Made by a program: the position numbers and the translations under genes. A DNA stretch of 64,000 bases from Sorex araneus (lineage: Eukaryota > Chordata > Mammalia > Eulipotyphla > Soricidae): the NCBI RefSeq assembly GCF_027595985.1, contig NC_073302.1, positions 403,618,503-403,682,502 on the forward strand. The letters run 5' to 3'. Shown here piece by piece: positions 55,084 through 64,000 of the stretch (position 1 is its first letter; the number at the start of each line of letters is the position of its first letter). The notes beneath the pieces are model-generated. The model was not told where the DNA came from, made no database searches, and worked only from the letters and a program-made list of their open reading frames with translations.

Positions 55084-55236
55084 GGTCGGAGAGATAGCTA
55101 GCTGACTGGAGCACATGATTTGCGTGCAGGAGGCCCAGTTTTGATCCTTGAGTGCTACACTGCCAGAAGCAACCCCTGAGCATCAAGCTGGAAGCAGCCC
55201 CTGAGCACTTCCAGAAAAACTCCAAAAAATATAAAT
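55084..55236 (+). mobile_element. Old A-related SINE
   Basis: 'ggtcggagagatagctagct', 'tgcgtgcaggaggcccagtt' and 'cccctgagcacttccagaaa'. Confidence 0.75.
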
Positions 55237-55304
55237 TAAAAATACAATTCAGAAGTGAAGGAAGGGGCAGAAGAGAGAAAAGGGCACTTATTTTACCTAT
55301 TAAT

Positions 55305-55483
55305 TTTTTAGGGTTTTGGGGTCACACTCAGCAGTACTCAGGAACTATTCCTGGCTGTGTGATTGAGTGACTCAGGTGGTACTCAAGGGACCAGATGTGG
55401 GCTGGGTAACTGGACCATTGTTGTGACTGACACAGCTGCAGGCAAGGCAAATTCCTTGCCTCTTGTACTATCTCTGTGGTCCA
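55305..55483 (-). mobile_element. Old A-type SINE
   Basis: 'ttttggggtcacactcagca', 'tactcaggaactattcctgg' and 'cttgtactatctctgtggtc', with extra sequence at 55410-55440. Confidence 0.75.
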
Positions 55484-55649
55484 TACGGCAGCTTTTACAA
55501 AGTTATAAAACAATATGAAGATTACACCTGGGGATCAATTGTAGAGATTAATTCTTACCCTCCCTACATGGCATTTTTAAGTCAACTTCCTTCCATTAAT
55601 TCAGTAGTATATTTTAAGATAGAAAAAAATACAAACTTAATTTTGGTGG

Positions 55650-55793
55650 GAGGTTTTTTATGATACCCAAGTGTTGCAGGAGTTATTCCTGTGCTTGGAT
55701 TGACCCCTGGCATATATGATGCTAGGGATTCAACCTCCCGCTACTGCATGCAAGGTAAGTATCTCAACCTCTGTACTCTCTGACCCTTCAGTA
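55650..55793 (-). mobile_element. Old A-type SINE
   Basis: 'gcaggagttattcctgtgct', 'gatgctagggattcaacctc' and 'tgcatgcaaggtaagtatct'. Confidence 0.75.
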
Positions 55794-55927
55794 GTATATT
55801 ATGTGCCTCATTAACTAAAAAAGAATAAGTGGCAAGTGGCGAATTCTAAAGGCATCTATATTACCTAGTATTTCTGGAAGCATACATCCATTGGATTAAG
55901 CAAAAAACGGAACTGAAAAAAGCAGAA

Positions 55928-56060
55928 GAGGGTAGAGATATGGCTCAGTGGGTTAATTCACATACTTTGCATGCAGGAGGCCTTGGTTCTAACCCTATCA
56001 CTGTCTGGTCCCCTTCCAGCATCACTTGGAGTGACGGTTGTACAATATACTGCAGGATGG
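55928..56060 (+). mobile_element. Old A-related SINE ending in a microsatellite
   Basis: 'agagatatggctcagtgggt', 'tttgcatgcaggaggccttg' and 'cagcatcacttggagtgacg'. An A-rich tail region (56080-56160) then passes into (GAA)n. Confidence 0.7.
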
Positions 56061-56160
56061 GTACTGCTGGATGGGTTGCCAAACAGAACAAAATAAAATA
56101 AAACAAAATAAGAGAAACAAGAAACAACAAAATAAAACAAAACAAACAAAAACAGGAAAA

Positions 56161-56345
56161 GAAGAAGAAGAAGAAGAAGAAGAAGAAGAAGAAGAAGAAG
56201 AAGAAGAAGAAGAAGAAGAAGAAGAAGAAGAAGAAGAAGAAGAAGAAGAAGAAGAAGAAGGAGGAGGAGGAGGAGAAGGAGGAAGAGGAGGAGGAGGAGG
56301 AGGAGGAGGAGGAGGAGGAGTAGGAGGAGGAGGAGGAGGGGGAGA
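56161..56345. repeat. (GAA)n/(GGA)n purine tract
   Basis: About 33 GAA units (56161-56260) continue into GGA-rich units to about 56340. The purine-only strand spans about 190 bp. The long Ser/Phe- and Glu/Gly-rich frames here are repeat translations. Confidence 0.97.
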
Positions 56346-56811
56346 AGAAGAAAGAGAAATTAATTAAAGACTTCTTCAGATGGGGCAAAGTGTCTATAAT
56401 TTCCCAAAACAACACTTTCTTCCTAAAATGTCCTGAATAGAAGGGACAAGGAAACTGCCCATATATTTCAGAAAGGTAGCAATTCATAGAAGTTTTACCA
56501 TAGGCAGGCACAGCTTCGAATAGGTCATAAAGAATGAATACTTACCTTTACTCCTAGCCTAATCATCATTCATGTGCCAAAGAGCTGTTTATCGGATTCA
56601 GTGTATCTCCACAAACAATTCATTGTTGGGTCCCTTTTTTGTCTCTAAGTTACATACTCTTGAGACTATTAGTAGGTATTGGAATTCTCACTTTCAGGGT
56701 AAAAACACTTTTTCAAAAGTGACAATGACAGGCAAGGAAACTTCTAAAGGACCTCAGGAACAGGAAATTTATCTGACGTGGGTTAATATGAGCCCTTCTC
56801 TCGAGTTAAGA
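56346..56811. other. Unique sequence, no gene seen
   Basis: Nothing recognised. Confidence 0.4.
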
Positions 56812-57025
56812 GAGGTGTGATAGTAAAATAGATAGGGCATTTGCCTTGCATGAAGCCAACCCGAGTTCAACCCCCAACATCCCATTTGGGTCCCTGAGCA
56901 CCATCTGAGTAAACCCTAAGCACTGCACTCAGCCAACCCTGGTTCAGTCCTCATCATCCCATATGGTCCCTGAAGCACTGCCAGAGTAACTCCTGAGCAT
57001 TGTCAGGTGTGCCCACATTCCTGCA
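56812..57025 (+). mobile_element. A-type SINE with internal duplication
   Basis: The 'gccaacccgagttcaacccc' to 'catcccatttgggtccctga' part recurs downstream as 'gccaaccctggttcagtcct' to 'catcccatatggtccctgaa', so the B-box-to-body segment (about 80 bp) is duplicated in tandem. Confidence 0.85.
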
Positions 57026-57351
57026 CCCAGATAAAAAGAGCAGTTACTGATATGGTCCACATGGGTGATATGACACCATACAGTGACTCTTTTAAGTTGT
57101 TCTACTGAGTCTCCTCAAGAACCTAACTGTTTTAAGGTGAAATCTCTAAGTCACAATGACTAGGTAACTCTCACAGTTTTGAGAGACTAATAATAAACTA
57201 TGGCATACTAAAGACTGAAAGTATGAAAGAGATGAGAATGTTCTACTAGGGGGTTCATCGTCCATCAATGTCTCAGTGGCCCGAACTTCCAACTAATGCA
57301 CTACTATGTATTTATATTGCACCCAAAAGTTGTTTTAAAGAAACACTTTTA

Positions 57352-57512
57352 GGGACTGGAGTAATGGTACAGCATTTAGGGCACTTGCATGAGGTGGACT
57401 CCTCCCTGGCATCCTATATGGCCCCCTAAATACTACCAGGAGTAATTCCTGAGTGAAGAGCCATTAGTAACCCCTGAGCATTGCTGGGTATGACCTCAAA
57501 ACCAAAAACAAG
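57352..57512 (+). mobile_element. A-type SINE
   Basis: 'tagggactggagtaatggta', 'aggagtaattcctgagtgaa' and 'cattgctgggtatgacctca'. Part of the B-box arm is deleted. Confidence 0.85.
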
Positions 57513-57639
57513 AAAGATAAAAACTTTTATCCCAGAGAGGTTAACATTATAGTTAAGTATTATGGCATTATGATACAGGATATATTAAAAGATTGAGGGC
57601 TATGTCTGCTTTATATAACTTTTAATCTCTTAAATACTC

Positions 57640-57895
57640 AAAGGTTTCAGGATTCTCTGAGCATCACTGAGTGCAGCCCTGGATATTCTGGGTATCACCA
57701 GGTGGCCTGGACGATTCCCAGCAACACAAGGTATGATCAGTACCACATCCTCAGGCCTTACACTGAATTTCCAGTCAAGGAGGCCAAGAATTGCTGGGAA
57801 TATCACCGGGCTTTCCTGAGAAACACTTGAGAGTCCCCCACCAACACCCGAAATGCATACACACACAAAATAAACATTTTCAAGACCCTTATAAT
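57640..57895 (+). mobile_element. Old long-form SINE fragment
   Basis: 'ctctgagcatcactgagtgc' followed by the distinct 3' part 'ccagtcaaggaggccaagaa', related to 52920-52950 in the 52635 element. Confidence 0.5.
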
Positions 57896-58839
57896 GTTTT
57901 AATGCTGTCATTTTTAATATAACACCTGATAAGTATCAGGGGAGATATCTAAGGGGAAACTGAGAAGATCTATCATCTCTTCAGTCATATCACAATTCCG
58001 ACTCTTTACTCTGTCTCTCAGGAAACCCTGTTCTCCACATTCTTTCTCACTAGGATGAAAAGTCTGGCACTGGTCATTTATGGACAGTCTACTGATTTTG
58101 CCATAACCATTCAAAACTAACCAAACCAACACAATTAGTTCAAACATAGAACATCATAACTTTAAATTGAAAACACAGTAATTATTTTTATATCTTTTGA
58201 AAATTTTGATTACACAAACCAATGAGTGTGATCCCAAAGCAACTAAGAAGATTATGCATTCTTTGTAGTTTGTCTGGTCATGGATCATGAGAAATAAGAA
58301 ATAAGACACATTGAAAAAGTCAATGATGGAAAATAAAAATGCAAAATTAGCGCTTTTTAACAATGATAGAAACAGCTCATCAGAGAAGATCCTAGGAGTT
58401 GTCATGGTAACAGGAAAATCATAAAGTGAACCCCGAGAATCTAAGTCTTCTTTATCTCTTTCTTGGTATTGGCACTAAGTAGTAAAAAATGGTTACAGAT
58501 GATATATAAAATCCATAATGTTTATAAATTGGTCTCAATACATATAACAACCTTCAATTTCTAAGCAAATAACATGCTGATGAATGTTAATGGAGTATAG
58601 ATATCTCTGATGAATGCATTCAGGTACCATAAAATAAAATAACATGGTACATGGGTTTATGGATTATATCTCCTTATTAGACCTGTTTAGCATCATGTGT
58701 AATTTTAATTTATGAGATTTGCTTCATCTTTAAAACACTCTATTGCAATACACTTAATTTTAATCCCCATATACATTCTAAAGCCTATGCTCCACTCAGC
58801 ATACACTTACCTACTGTAGATAAAGGTAGTGAAGTATTC
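57896..58839. other. Unique sequence, no gene seen
   Basis: Nothing recognised. Confidence 0.4.
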
Positions 58840-59048
58840 TGTCGAGATAGTAAAATTTGGGATCAAATAGTCTTTAGTTCAAATTCTAACACTGACTGAC
58901 ACTCATTTGCTGGGCATTCTTGGGTATGTTGCTTATTACTTCAAAATTTCAAATTCCTTGAAATTTGAAATTATTAAATGGAGATGCTTAAATGGGGATA
59001 ATTATAATATCACATATAGGTGAGTGTAAATACTATAAAATATTAAGT
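58840..59048 (+). repeat. Ancient MIR fragment
   Basis: 'tttagttcaaattctaacac', 'cattcttgggtatgttgctt' and 'aaatggggataattataata' are in MIR order. Confidence 0.65.
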
Positions 59049-59063
59049 TAAGTAGTATAGTGG

Positions 59064-59895
59064 GGCTGGATAGATAGTATAGTGGATAAGGTACTTGACT
59101 CGCAGGATGCTGATCCAGATTATTTTTCCCTTTTTTAAAAATTTATTTTTTAATTGAATCACCATGAAAAAAGTTGCAAAGCTTTCAGGTTTAAGTCTCA
59201 GTTATACAATGATCAAACACCCATCCCTTCACCAGTGCACATGTTCCACCCTCAAGAACCCCAGTATAATCCCCATCCCACCCCATCCCCTGCCTGTGTG
59301 GCTAATGATTTTCACTTTAATCTCTCTTTACTTTGATTACATTCAATGTTTCAACAGAAAAATCTCTATTTCTATTTAGAATTTCCCCCCAACAACCAGA
59401 CCTGCTGAAGAGGCATCATTTGATAATATGTTTTCCATTGCTGAGAATGAAGAGCAAATGAGGCTTTGGATTTCTGGTATTTAGTAATTAAGTCCAGGGA
59501 AATTTCTGCCAGAAGTTGCATCACTGCAAGCTCGTACCTCTGTTTAGTGGGTTCTAAAAGATGGCAGTTGCCACGCCACTGCCGAAAGGAAAGGCTGAGG
59601 GAGAAAAACCTTTCCCCTCCCAGGGTGGCATGGGGTCATAGCTTAGTTCATAGTCTAGAGGCATTTCTGCAAGAAACCGCTGGGTGCTGAAAGTAGTCAG
59701 TGGGCCTCAGAGATCATGGTCGCTCAGGAACAGAGGAGCCATTGGTGTGTGGCCTCTCGGGGTCTCGTCTCCTGACCCAGATTTTATCCTCAGTATTCCA
59801 TATGGTCTCCTGAGCTCTGCCAGGATGGATTCCTGAATACAGACCCAGGAGTTAGACATAAGCACTACTGGGTGTGGCACAAAAACAAACAAAAA
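59064..59895 (+). mobile_element. A-type SINE split by an F2 composite retroposon
   Basis: The 5' part 59064-59116 ('ggggctggatagatagtata') and 3' part about 59777-59895 ('ttccatatggtctcctgagc', 'tgggtgtggcacaaaaacaa') are one copy. Confidence 0.85.
59124..59772 (-). mobile_element. F2 composite retroposon
   Basis: Imperfect duplication tgatccagattat / tgacccagatttta lies at about 59111-59123 and 59773-59786. Read on the minus strand, the 5' start is 'gacgagaccccgagaggcca'. The middle has 'tctagactatgaactaagct' and 'ggcagaaatttccctggact', both also in the 10930-13888 element. The end is L1-like ('gtgcactggtgaagggatgg', 'catggtgattcaattaaaaa'). Confidence 0.85.
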
Positions 59896-59989
59896 AGTTA
59901 TTAATAGCTTTTAATTTTTTGTGTTAATGTTGCTTGGTGCTATACTAGGTACTTTTTTTGTTTGTTTTTGTGCCACACCCAGTAGTGCT
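59861..59989. repeat. Inverted repeat, 38-bp arms
   Basis: 59861-59898 and 59951-59989 are reverse complements except for one extra T, separated by 52 bp. The arm is the 3' tail of the A-type SINE. Confidence 0.92.
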
Positions 59990-60325
59990 GTTGGGATGCT
60001 ATCTTGATATCTCATTTGCCAAGGCATTGAAAATCAGATGGGCTGGACACATAATGCAATTTGGAGACGATTGTTGGACTAGAGCTGTTACCCACTGGGT
60101 TCCACGGTTCCACGGAACGTCAAAAGAACACCTGGCCACCCACCTATGAGATGGTCATACTTATTCCTCAAGACCCGGAATGAACAGTTTGAGGCTCTTT
60201 GTGTTCCTGGAGTGAGCAGACGCCACTGGGCTACACTAGCACGCGACAGGGATGAATGGAGACATTATTGGCCCCACTCGAACAAATCGATGAACAACAG
60301 GATGACAAGTGATACAAGTGATTAG
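59990..60325 (+). pseudogene. RTE-like LINE 3' end
   Basis: The frames encode FAKALKIRWAGHIMQFGDD (about 60019-60075), WTRAVTHWVPR and, in another frame, HWATLARDRDEWRHYW (about 60219-60266). These blocks are typical of the RTE-clade C-terminus as I remember it. The terminal DNA, 'ctcgaacaaatcgatgaaca' and 'acaggatgacaagtgataca', is shared with B-type SINEs. The tail is a short repeat (aagtgatacaagtgat). 5'-truncated and frameshifted. Confidence 0.82.
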
Positions 60326-60550
60326 GGGTATAACAAATACCCACATGCAACACAAAATGATAATAGGGTCTTCAATAGGAAGTTTATTTCAGGAGAGAGA
60401 TGCAGCTATTAGGATGTGTGGGGTCGCTGGGACAGTGGTGGAGAGAAGTGGCCACTCTGGGGGAAGGAGTGATGAAGGATGGTGTTATGCTTGAAACCCT
60501 ATCACTAACAATATTGTAAACCATGGTGCCTAAAATAAAACTGAAAAAAA
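60326..60550 (+). mobile_element. Older L1 3' UTR fragment
   Basis: 'gatgcagctattaggatgtg', a G-rich stretch, and 'attgtaaaccatggtgccta' match the end of the 21370-22235 L1 class. Confidence 0.65.
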
Positions 60551-60902
60551 TGGGAAAGATTTGGTAAGCTCTTATGAATTGAAGTAGCAATATGGTATAC
60601 GTTCTTTCATTCTAGAAAGCAAAGTATGGTGATGAGCAGTCAAATGATATCCTATATTTATTTGATCCCAGGGCTTCTGGGAGTACAGAAAAAAAGGATT
60701 TAGGGAATAAAGAGAAGTCTAAAATTTACCAAGAGCTATAAGCTATCGGATAGGAATTATGCCTAAAAATGCTAAATATATATGCAGAAGTACAGATACT
60801 TTGTGTATAGCTTGATGAACATATGCAAAGTGAATACATTCATTTACTTAATACGAAGATTCAGAAATAAACATTATTAGCCCAATAGAAACCTTCTGGT
60901 CA

Positions 60903-61245
60903 GGCAGATGGAATAGAGAAGGGATCACTAAGAAAATGATGGCTGGAAGAACCAGTTAGGATGGGAGATGCATGCCGAAAGTAGATAGTGTACCAAACAT
61001 GATGACCTCTCAGTGTCTGTGTTGCAAGCCATAATGCCCAAAAGTAGAGAGAGAGTATGGGGAATATTGTCTGTCATAGAGGCAGGGGAAGGGAGAGAAA
61101 GGGGGGGTATACCAGGGATATTGGTGGTGGGGAATGTGCACTGGTGGAGGGATGGGTGTTTGGTCATTGTGAGATTGGAACCCAAACATGAAAGCTTGTA
61201 ACTATCTCACGGTGATTCAATAAAATTAAAAAAAAAATTTTAAAA
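60903..61245 (+). mobile_element. Young L1 3' end
   Basis: A perfect 16-bp duplication, agaaaccttctggtca, lies at 60887-60902 and 61246-61261. It ends 'cacggtgattcaataaaatt' plus a poly(A) tract. Confidence 0.96.
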
Positions 61246-61771
61246 AGAAACCTTCTGGTCACTACTGCCTTCAGTGTTAACCATTTTCTTGTCATTGCCA
61301 ATAACTTATGACTATCTTTTAATTCTATAATAGGAATCATTCAATATGCTCTCCTGTGATTATTATCTTTTCATCAGGACACTCACCCATGTTGCATGAA
61401 AGTGTGGTAAGAATTACAGTCATTGCTGTGAAGAATTCTATTTTATGAATATGATTTAAAAATGTATTTTACTGATTATGGACATTAAGATTGTTTCCAT
61501 TTTGGGTGTTTTAACATGGTTGGGCAGTAAACACTCTTGGGCCTAATTTTTTATATATACATTTATACATAATCCCATGCATGCCTGTTAGGAAAATACT
61601 TAATCATAAAAATAGTGATCATAGAGGATGTAAATGTTTATATGTACTGAAAACCTACTTTCTCCAAAGTGGTTTAACTGAATGGTAAGTACTCTCACCA
61701 GCATTAAAGGAGGTATCCAGCTATTTCTCATTCTTACTAATACTTGGTATTTCTATCTTTATTTTACCCTT

Positions 61772-61935
61772 TGTTTGTTTGAGGGCCACATTCAGCAGTG
61801 CTCAGGGTTCACACTTGGCTCTGTACCCAAAAATCACTCTTGGTGGACTCAGGGGACCATATGAAATGTCAGGGATTGAACCTGGGTCAGAAGCATGCAA
61901 GCCAAATGCCCTACCTGCTGTATTATTTTAGCCTT
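61772..61935 (-). mobile_element. Diverged A-type SINE in L1
   Basis: 'gagggccacattcagcagtg', 'cagggattgaacctgggtca' and 'atgccctacctgctgtatta'. Confidence 0.85.
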
Positions 61936-61987
61936 ACTGGTGTGGTTACAATAATATCTCATGAGGATTTTGATTTTCATTTTCTTT

Positions 61988-62138
61988 GGGCCATTCCTAA
62001 TGGTTCTTAAGGCTTACTCCTGGCTCTGCCCTAGGGATCACCCCTGGTAGGGCTTAGGGGACATGGGTACTGAGGATTAAAACTGGGTTGACTGCAGCAA
62101 AGCAAGCACTCTACTTGCTATACTATAAGTCCAGCTCC
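61988..62138 (-). mobile_element. Diverged A-type SINE in L1
   Basis: 'gcttactcctggctctgccc', 'tagggatcacccctggtagg' and 'actataagtccagctccc'. Confidence 0.82.
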
Positions 62139-62523
62139 CTGATTTTTATTTTCACGATGAATAATGAGGCTGAACCAGTTTCATATGCTTAATAGCACTT
62201 GATTCTTTTCTTTATGAAGTGCTTGGCTAGACTTTTTACACATTTTCTATCCTATTGTTTGTCTTCTTTATATTACAATTTCATTGTCAGATTCTTTTGA
62301 AATGCAAACAAATTATTTTTACTAATATGTTAGGAAGACCAGGACCAATGGTCATCAGGTGCCCAAGTAGAAAAAAATTATGCTTCTAAGAACACTTAAT
62401 GTTGATTCTGCATGTAGACATCTCAGTAGGCATCTCAGCTGCCTTCTATGTGTCACCCACGACACCTTCCAAAAATTATTAGCCTGTTTTATACTCAGAT
62501 ATAGATAATGCTAAAAGGATTGA

Positions 62524-63025
62524 ACCAGTCAGCATCCTACCAGCAGTGAAGGAAAGTCTCTTTCTTCCCACATCTGTGCCATCACTGGTTGCTTTTGTTC
62601 TTTTGGATGTGGACCGGTTTCTGTGGTGTGAAATGATATCTCATTGTTGTTTTGATCTACATCTCCCCGATGATTAGTGATGAAGAGCATCTTTTCATGT
62701 GCCTTTTGGCCATTCAGATTTCTTCTTTGAGAATGAGCTCCCATTTGACCCAGCAATACCACTTCAGGGCATATATCCCAGAGAGGCAAAAAAAAGTACA
62801 GTAGAAATGACATCTGCACTTGTATGGTCATTGCAGCACTGTTTAAAATAGCCAGAATCTGGAAAAAACCCGGGTGCCTGAGAACAGATGACTGGTTAAA
62901 GAAACTTTGGTACATCTACACAATGGAATACTATATAGCCGTTAGAAAGGATGAAGTCATGAAATTTGCATATAAATGGATCAGCATGGAAAGTATCATG
63001 TTAAGTGAAATGAGTCAGAAAGAGA
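62524..63025 (+). mobile_element. L1 ORF2 fragment with inverted 5' part
   Basis: 62740-63025 is sense ORF2 C-terminus (coding TDDWLKKLWYIYTMEYYIAV at about 62887-62946). 62524-62739 is the adjacent upstream ORF2 segment in antisense (complement codes for the GCTGGT...GGAATGCTGACTGG region). This head-to-head arrangement is the signature of twin priming. The sense part stops at 'agtcagaaagag', before the ORF2 stop and without a 3' UTR or poly(A). Confidence 0.88.
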
Positions 63026-63026
63026 G

Positions 63027-63078
63027 GCACAGCACGTGCAAGGCAAATGCCCTACCCGTTGTGCAATCGCTCCAGTCC
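63027..63078 (-). mobile_element. A-type SINE head fragment fused to L1
   Basis: Only 'gcacgtgcaaggcaaatgcc' to 'gtgcaatcgctccagtcc' remains, directly abutting the broken L1. Confidence 0.85.
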
Positions 63079-63147
63079 AATCCTCCTTCTCAATACAATA
63101 AAAAATTCTATTTGCCTACCTAGTTCAAGAGCAACAAAATCCAAACC

Positions 63148-63215
63148 ATGAGGAGTCATCCCTGAGTGCTGAGCCAGGAGTAAGCTTGAAGGCATAAGCA
63201 CATGCCGAGTGAGAT
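63148..63215 (+). mobile_element. A-type SINE tail fragment
   Basis: 'gagtcatccctgagtgctga' and 'gccaggagtaagcttgaagg'. Confidence 0.6.
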
Positions 63216-63225
63216 CCCAGATAAA

Positions 63226-63405
63226 AGCAGTGGGGTCAGAGCTTTCGTACAGGGAGTAAGGCATTTCTTTGCACATGGCCAACCTGTTTTCCATTATTGG
63301 CACCTTTAGGGTCCCCCAAGCACTCCTTGGAATGATCCTTATTCCTGAGCACTAAGCCAGGAATAAATTGTGAGCACCATTGAGTGTGCTCCCAAAATAA
63401 AAACA
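63226..63405 (+). mobile_element. Diverged A-type SINE
   Basis: 'gtggggtcagagctttcgta', 'cccccaagcactccttggaa' and 'agtgtgctcccaaaataaaa'. Confidence 0.8.
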
Positions 63406-63506
63406 AAGAAAAACTAATACTCAAAAAAAAATTCTAGCTATTAAAATATCTGGTTTATGTTATATTCTATGTATTATTTCTCTTGTCTATATGCTTTGAT
63501 AACATT

Positions 63507-63679
63507 TTTTTTTGGTATTTTGGGTCACACCCGGAGATGCACAGGGGTTATTCCTGGCTCTGCACTCAGGAATTACCCCTGGCGGAGCTCAGGGGACCAT
63601 GTGGGATGCTGGGATTGGAACCCGGGTTGGCCGCGTGCAAGGCAAACGCCCTACCCGCTGTGCTATCGCTCCAGCCCCC
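63507..63679 (-). mobile_element. A-type SINE, young
   Basis: A perfect 17-bp duplication, tatgctttgataacatt, lies at 63490-63506 and 63680-63696. Near-consensus, with intact A and B boxes on the minus strand. Confidence 0.96.
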
Positions 63680-63696
63680 TATGCTTTGATAACATT

Positions 63697-63984
63697 AAAC
63701 AGAATCATTTCTACCTTTAATTTTTTGAGCAGGAAAATTCATAGTGCAAAACAAACCAACAGCATGAACTTTGAAAAAGGGTTTGTTATTGTATTCAGGG
63801 CACAAAAATATTGACAAACCTCAATACAATACAAATTTCTGTTTGCTTACCCAGTTCAAGAGCAACAAAATCCATCTTCTGGTATCAATCATACTATTAA
63901 TAATTAAACACGATTTTATAGGCTATTAAAAGTCAAATGTTACAGTTGATAGTGTTCTCTTTTCCTTAAAACATGTTCACTTCA
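63697..63984. other. Unique sequence containing a copy of a 53-bp segment
   Basis: 63821-63873 repeats 63092-63144 with a handful of substitutions; otherwise nothing recognised. Confidence 0.7.
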
Positions 63985-64000
63985 GGGGCTGGAGCGATAG
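63985..64000 (+). mobile_element. Start of an A- or B-type SINE cut by the window edge
   Basis: The final 16 bases, ggggctggagcgatag, are the exact consensus SINE 5' end. Confidence 0.9.

Larger units (their letters stand above)
61340..62320 (-). mobile_element. Old L1 ORF2 region, minus strand, split by two SINEs
   Basis: Antisense pieces 61340-61771 ('ttatggacattaagattgtt', 'ctccaaagtggtttaactga'), 61936-61987 ('tctcatgaggattttgattt') and 62139-62320 ('ctttatgaagtgcttggcta', 'tcattgtcagattcttttga') are collinear. Confidence 0.72.

Noticed and set aside
55945..56511. 188-codon minus-strand frame rich in Ser and Phe, and a Glu/Gly-rich frame on the plus strand
   Set aside because: Both are translations of the (GAA)n/(GGA)n tract.

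Overview
The window is mammalian genomic DNA with no host protein-coding gene, exon or functional RNA gene that I can support. It is AT-rich and dense in retroposons. The dominant repeat is a tRNA-derived SINE whose head begins 'ggggctggagcgatagcaca' and carries Pol III A and B boxes. From memory, not from a search, I associate this SINE with shrews (Soricidae, probably Sorex). Ancient MIR and LINE2 fragments and L1 copies of several ages fit a placental mammal. The unique stretches could be intergenic or intronic.

Layout. At 1034-4335 lies a 5'-truncated L1 with a broken ORF2, itself hit by two later L1-type insertions. 5344-10540 holds SINEs, one minus-strand L1 3' end and unique sequence. 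10916-13902 is the most unusual locus. An L1-tailed composite retroposon (14-bp target duplication) contains a second one on the opposite strand, bounded by a perfect 20-bp duplication. That inner element has a CpG-rich 5' block, about 43 copies of a 24-bp tandem unit and an L1 3'-UTR tail, the architecture of primate SVA/LAVA elements. 14-33 kb is mostly unique sequence with scattered SINEs, L1 pieces, a U6 pseudogene (minus strand, 16558-16663) and a 48-bp perfect palindrome. 33481-34470 holds a decayed endonuclease region of an RTE-like LINE, and 59990-60325 the 3' end of a related element. 36.8-39.9 kb is repeat-poor. 40-64 kb is again SINE- and L1-rich, with large microsatellites, a GC-rich RTE-tailed composite (44901-45590) and a twin-primed L1 (62524-63025).

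How the parts relate. Two LINE machineries seem to have been at work. L1 moved itself, the A-type SINE and at least three composite families (called F1, F2 and F3 here) that share only an L1 3'-UTR tail and poly(A). The RTE-like LINE appears to have moved the B-type SINE, which has the same tRNA head but a different body, a 3' end matching the RTE 3' end, and a short-repeat tail in place of poly(A). It also seems to have moved a longer type C composite. Family names A, B, C and F1-F3 are local labels, and I cannot tell which are already catalogued in repeat libraries. Boundaries are read by eye. Those with target-site duplications are reliable to a few bases; others are approximate.
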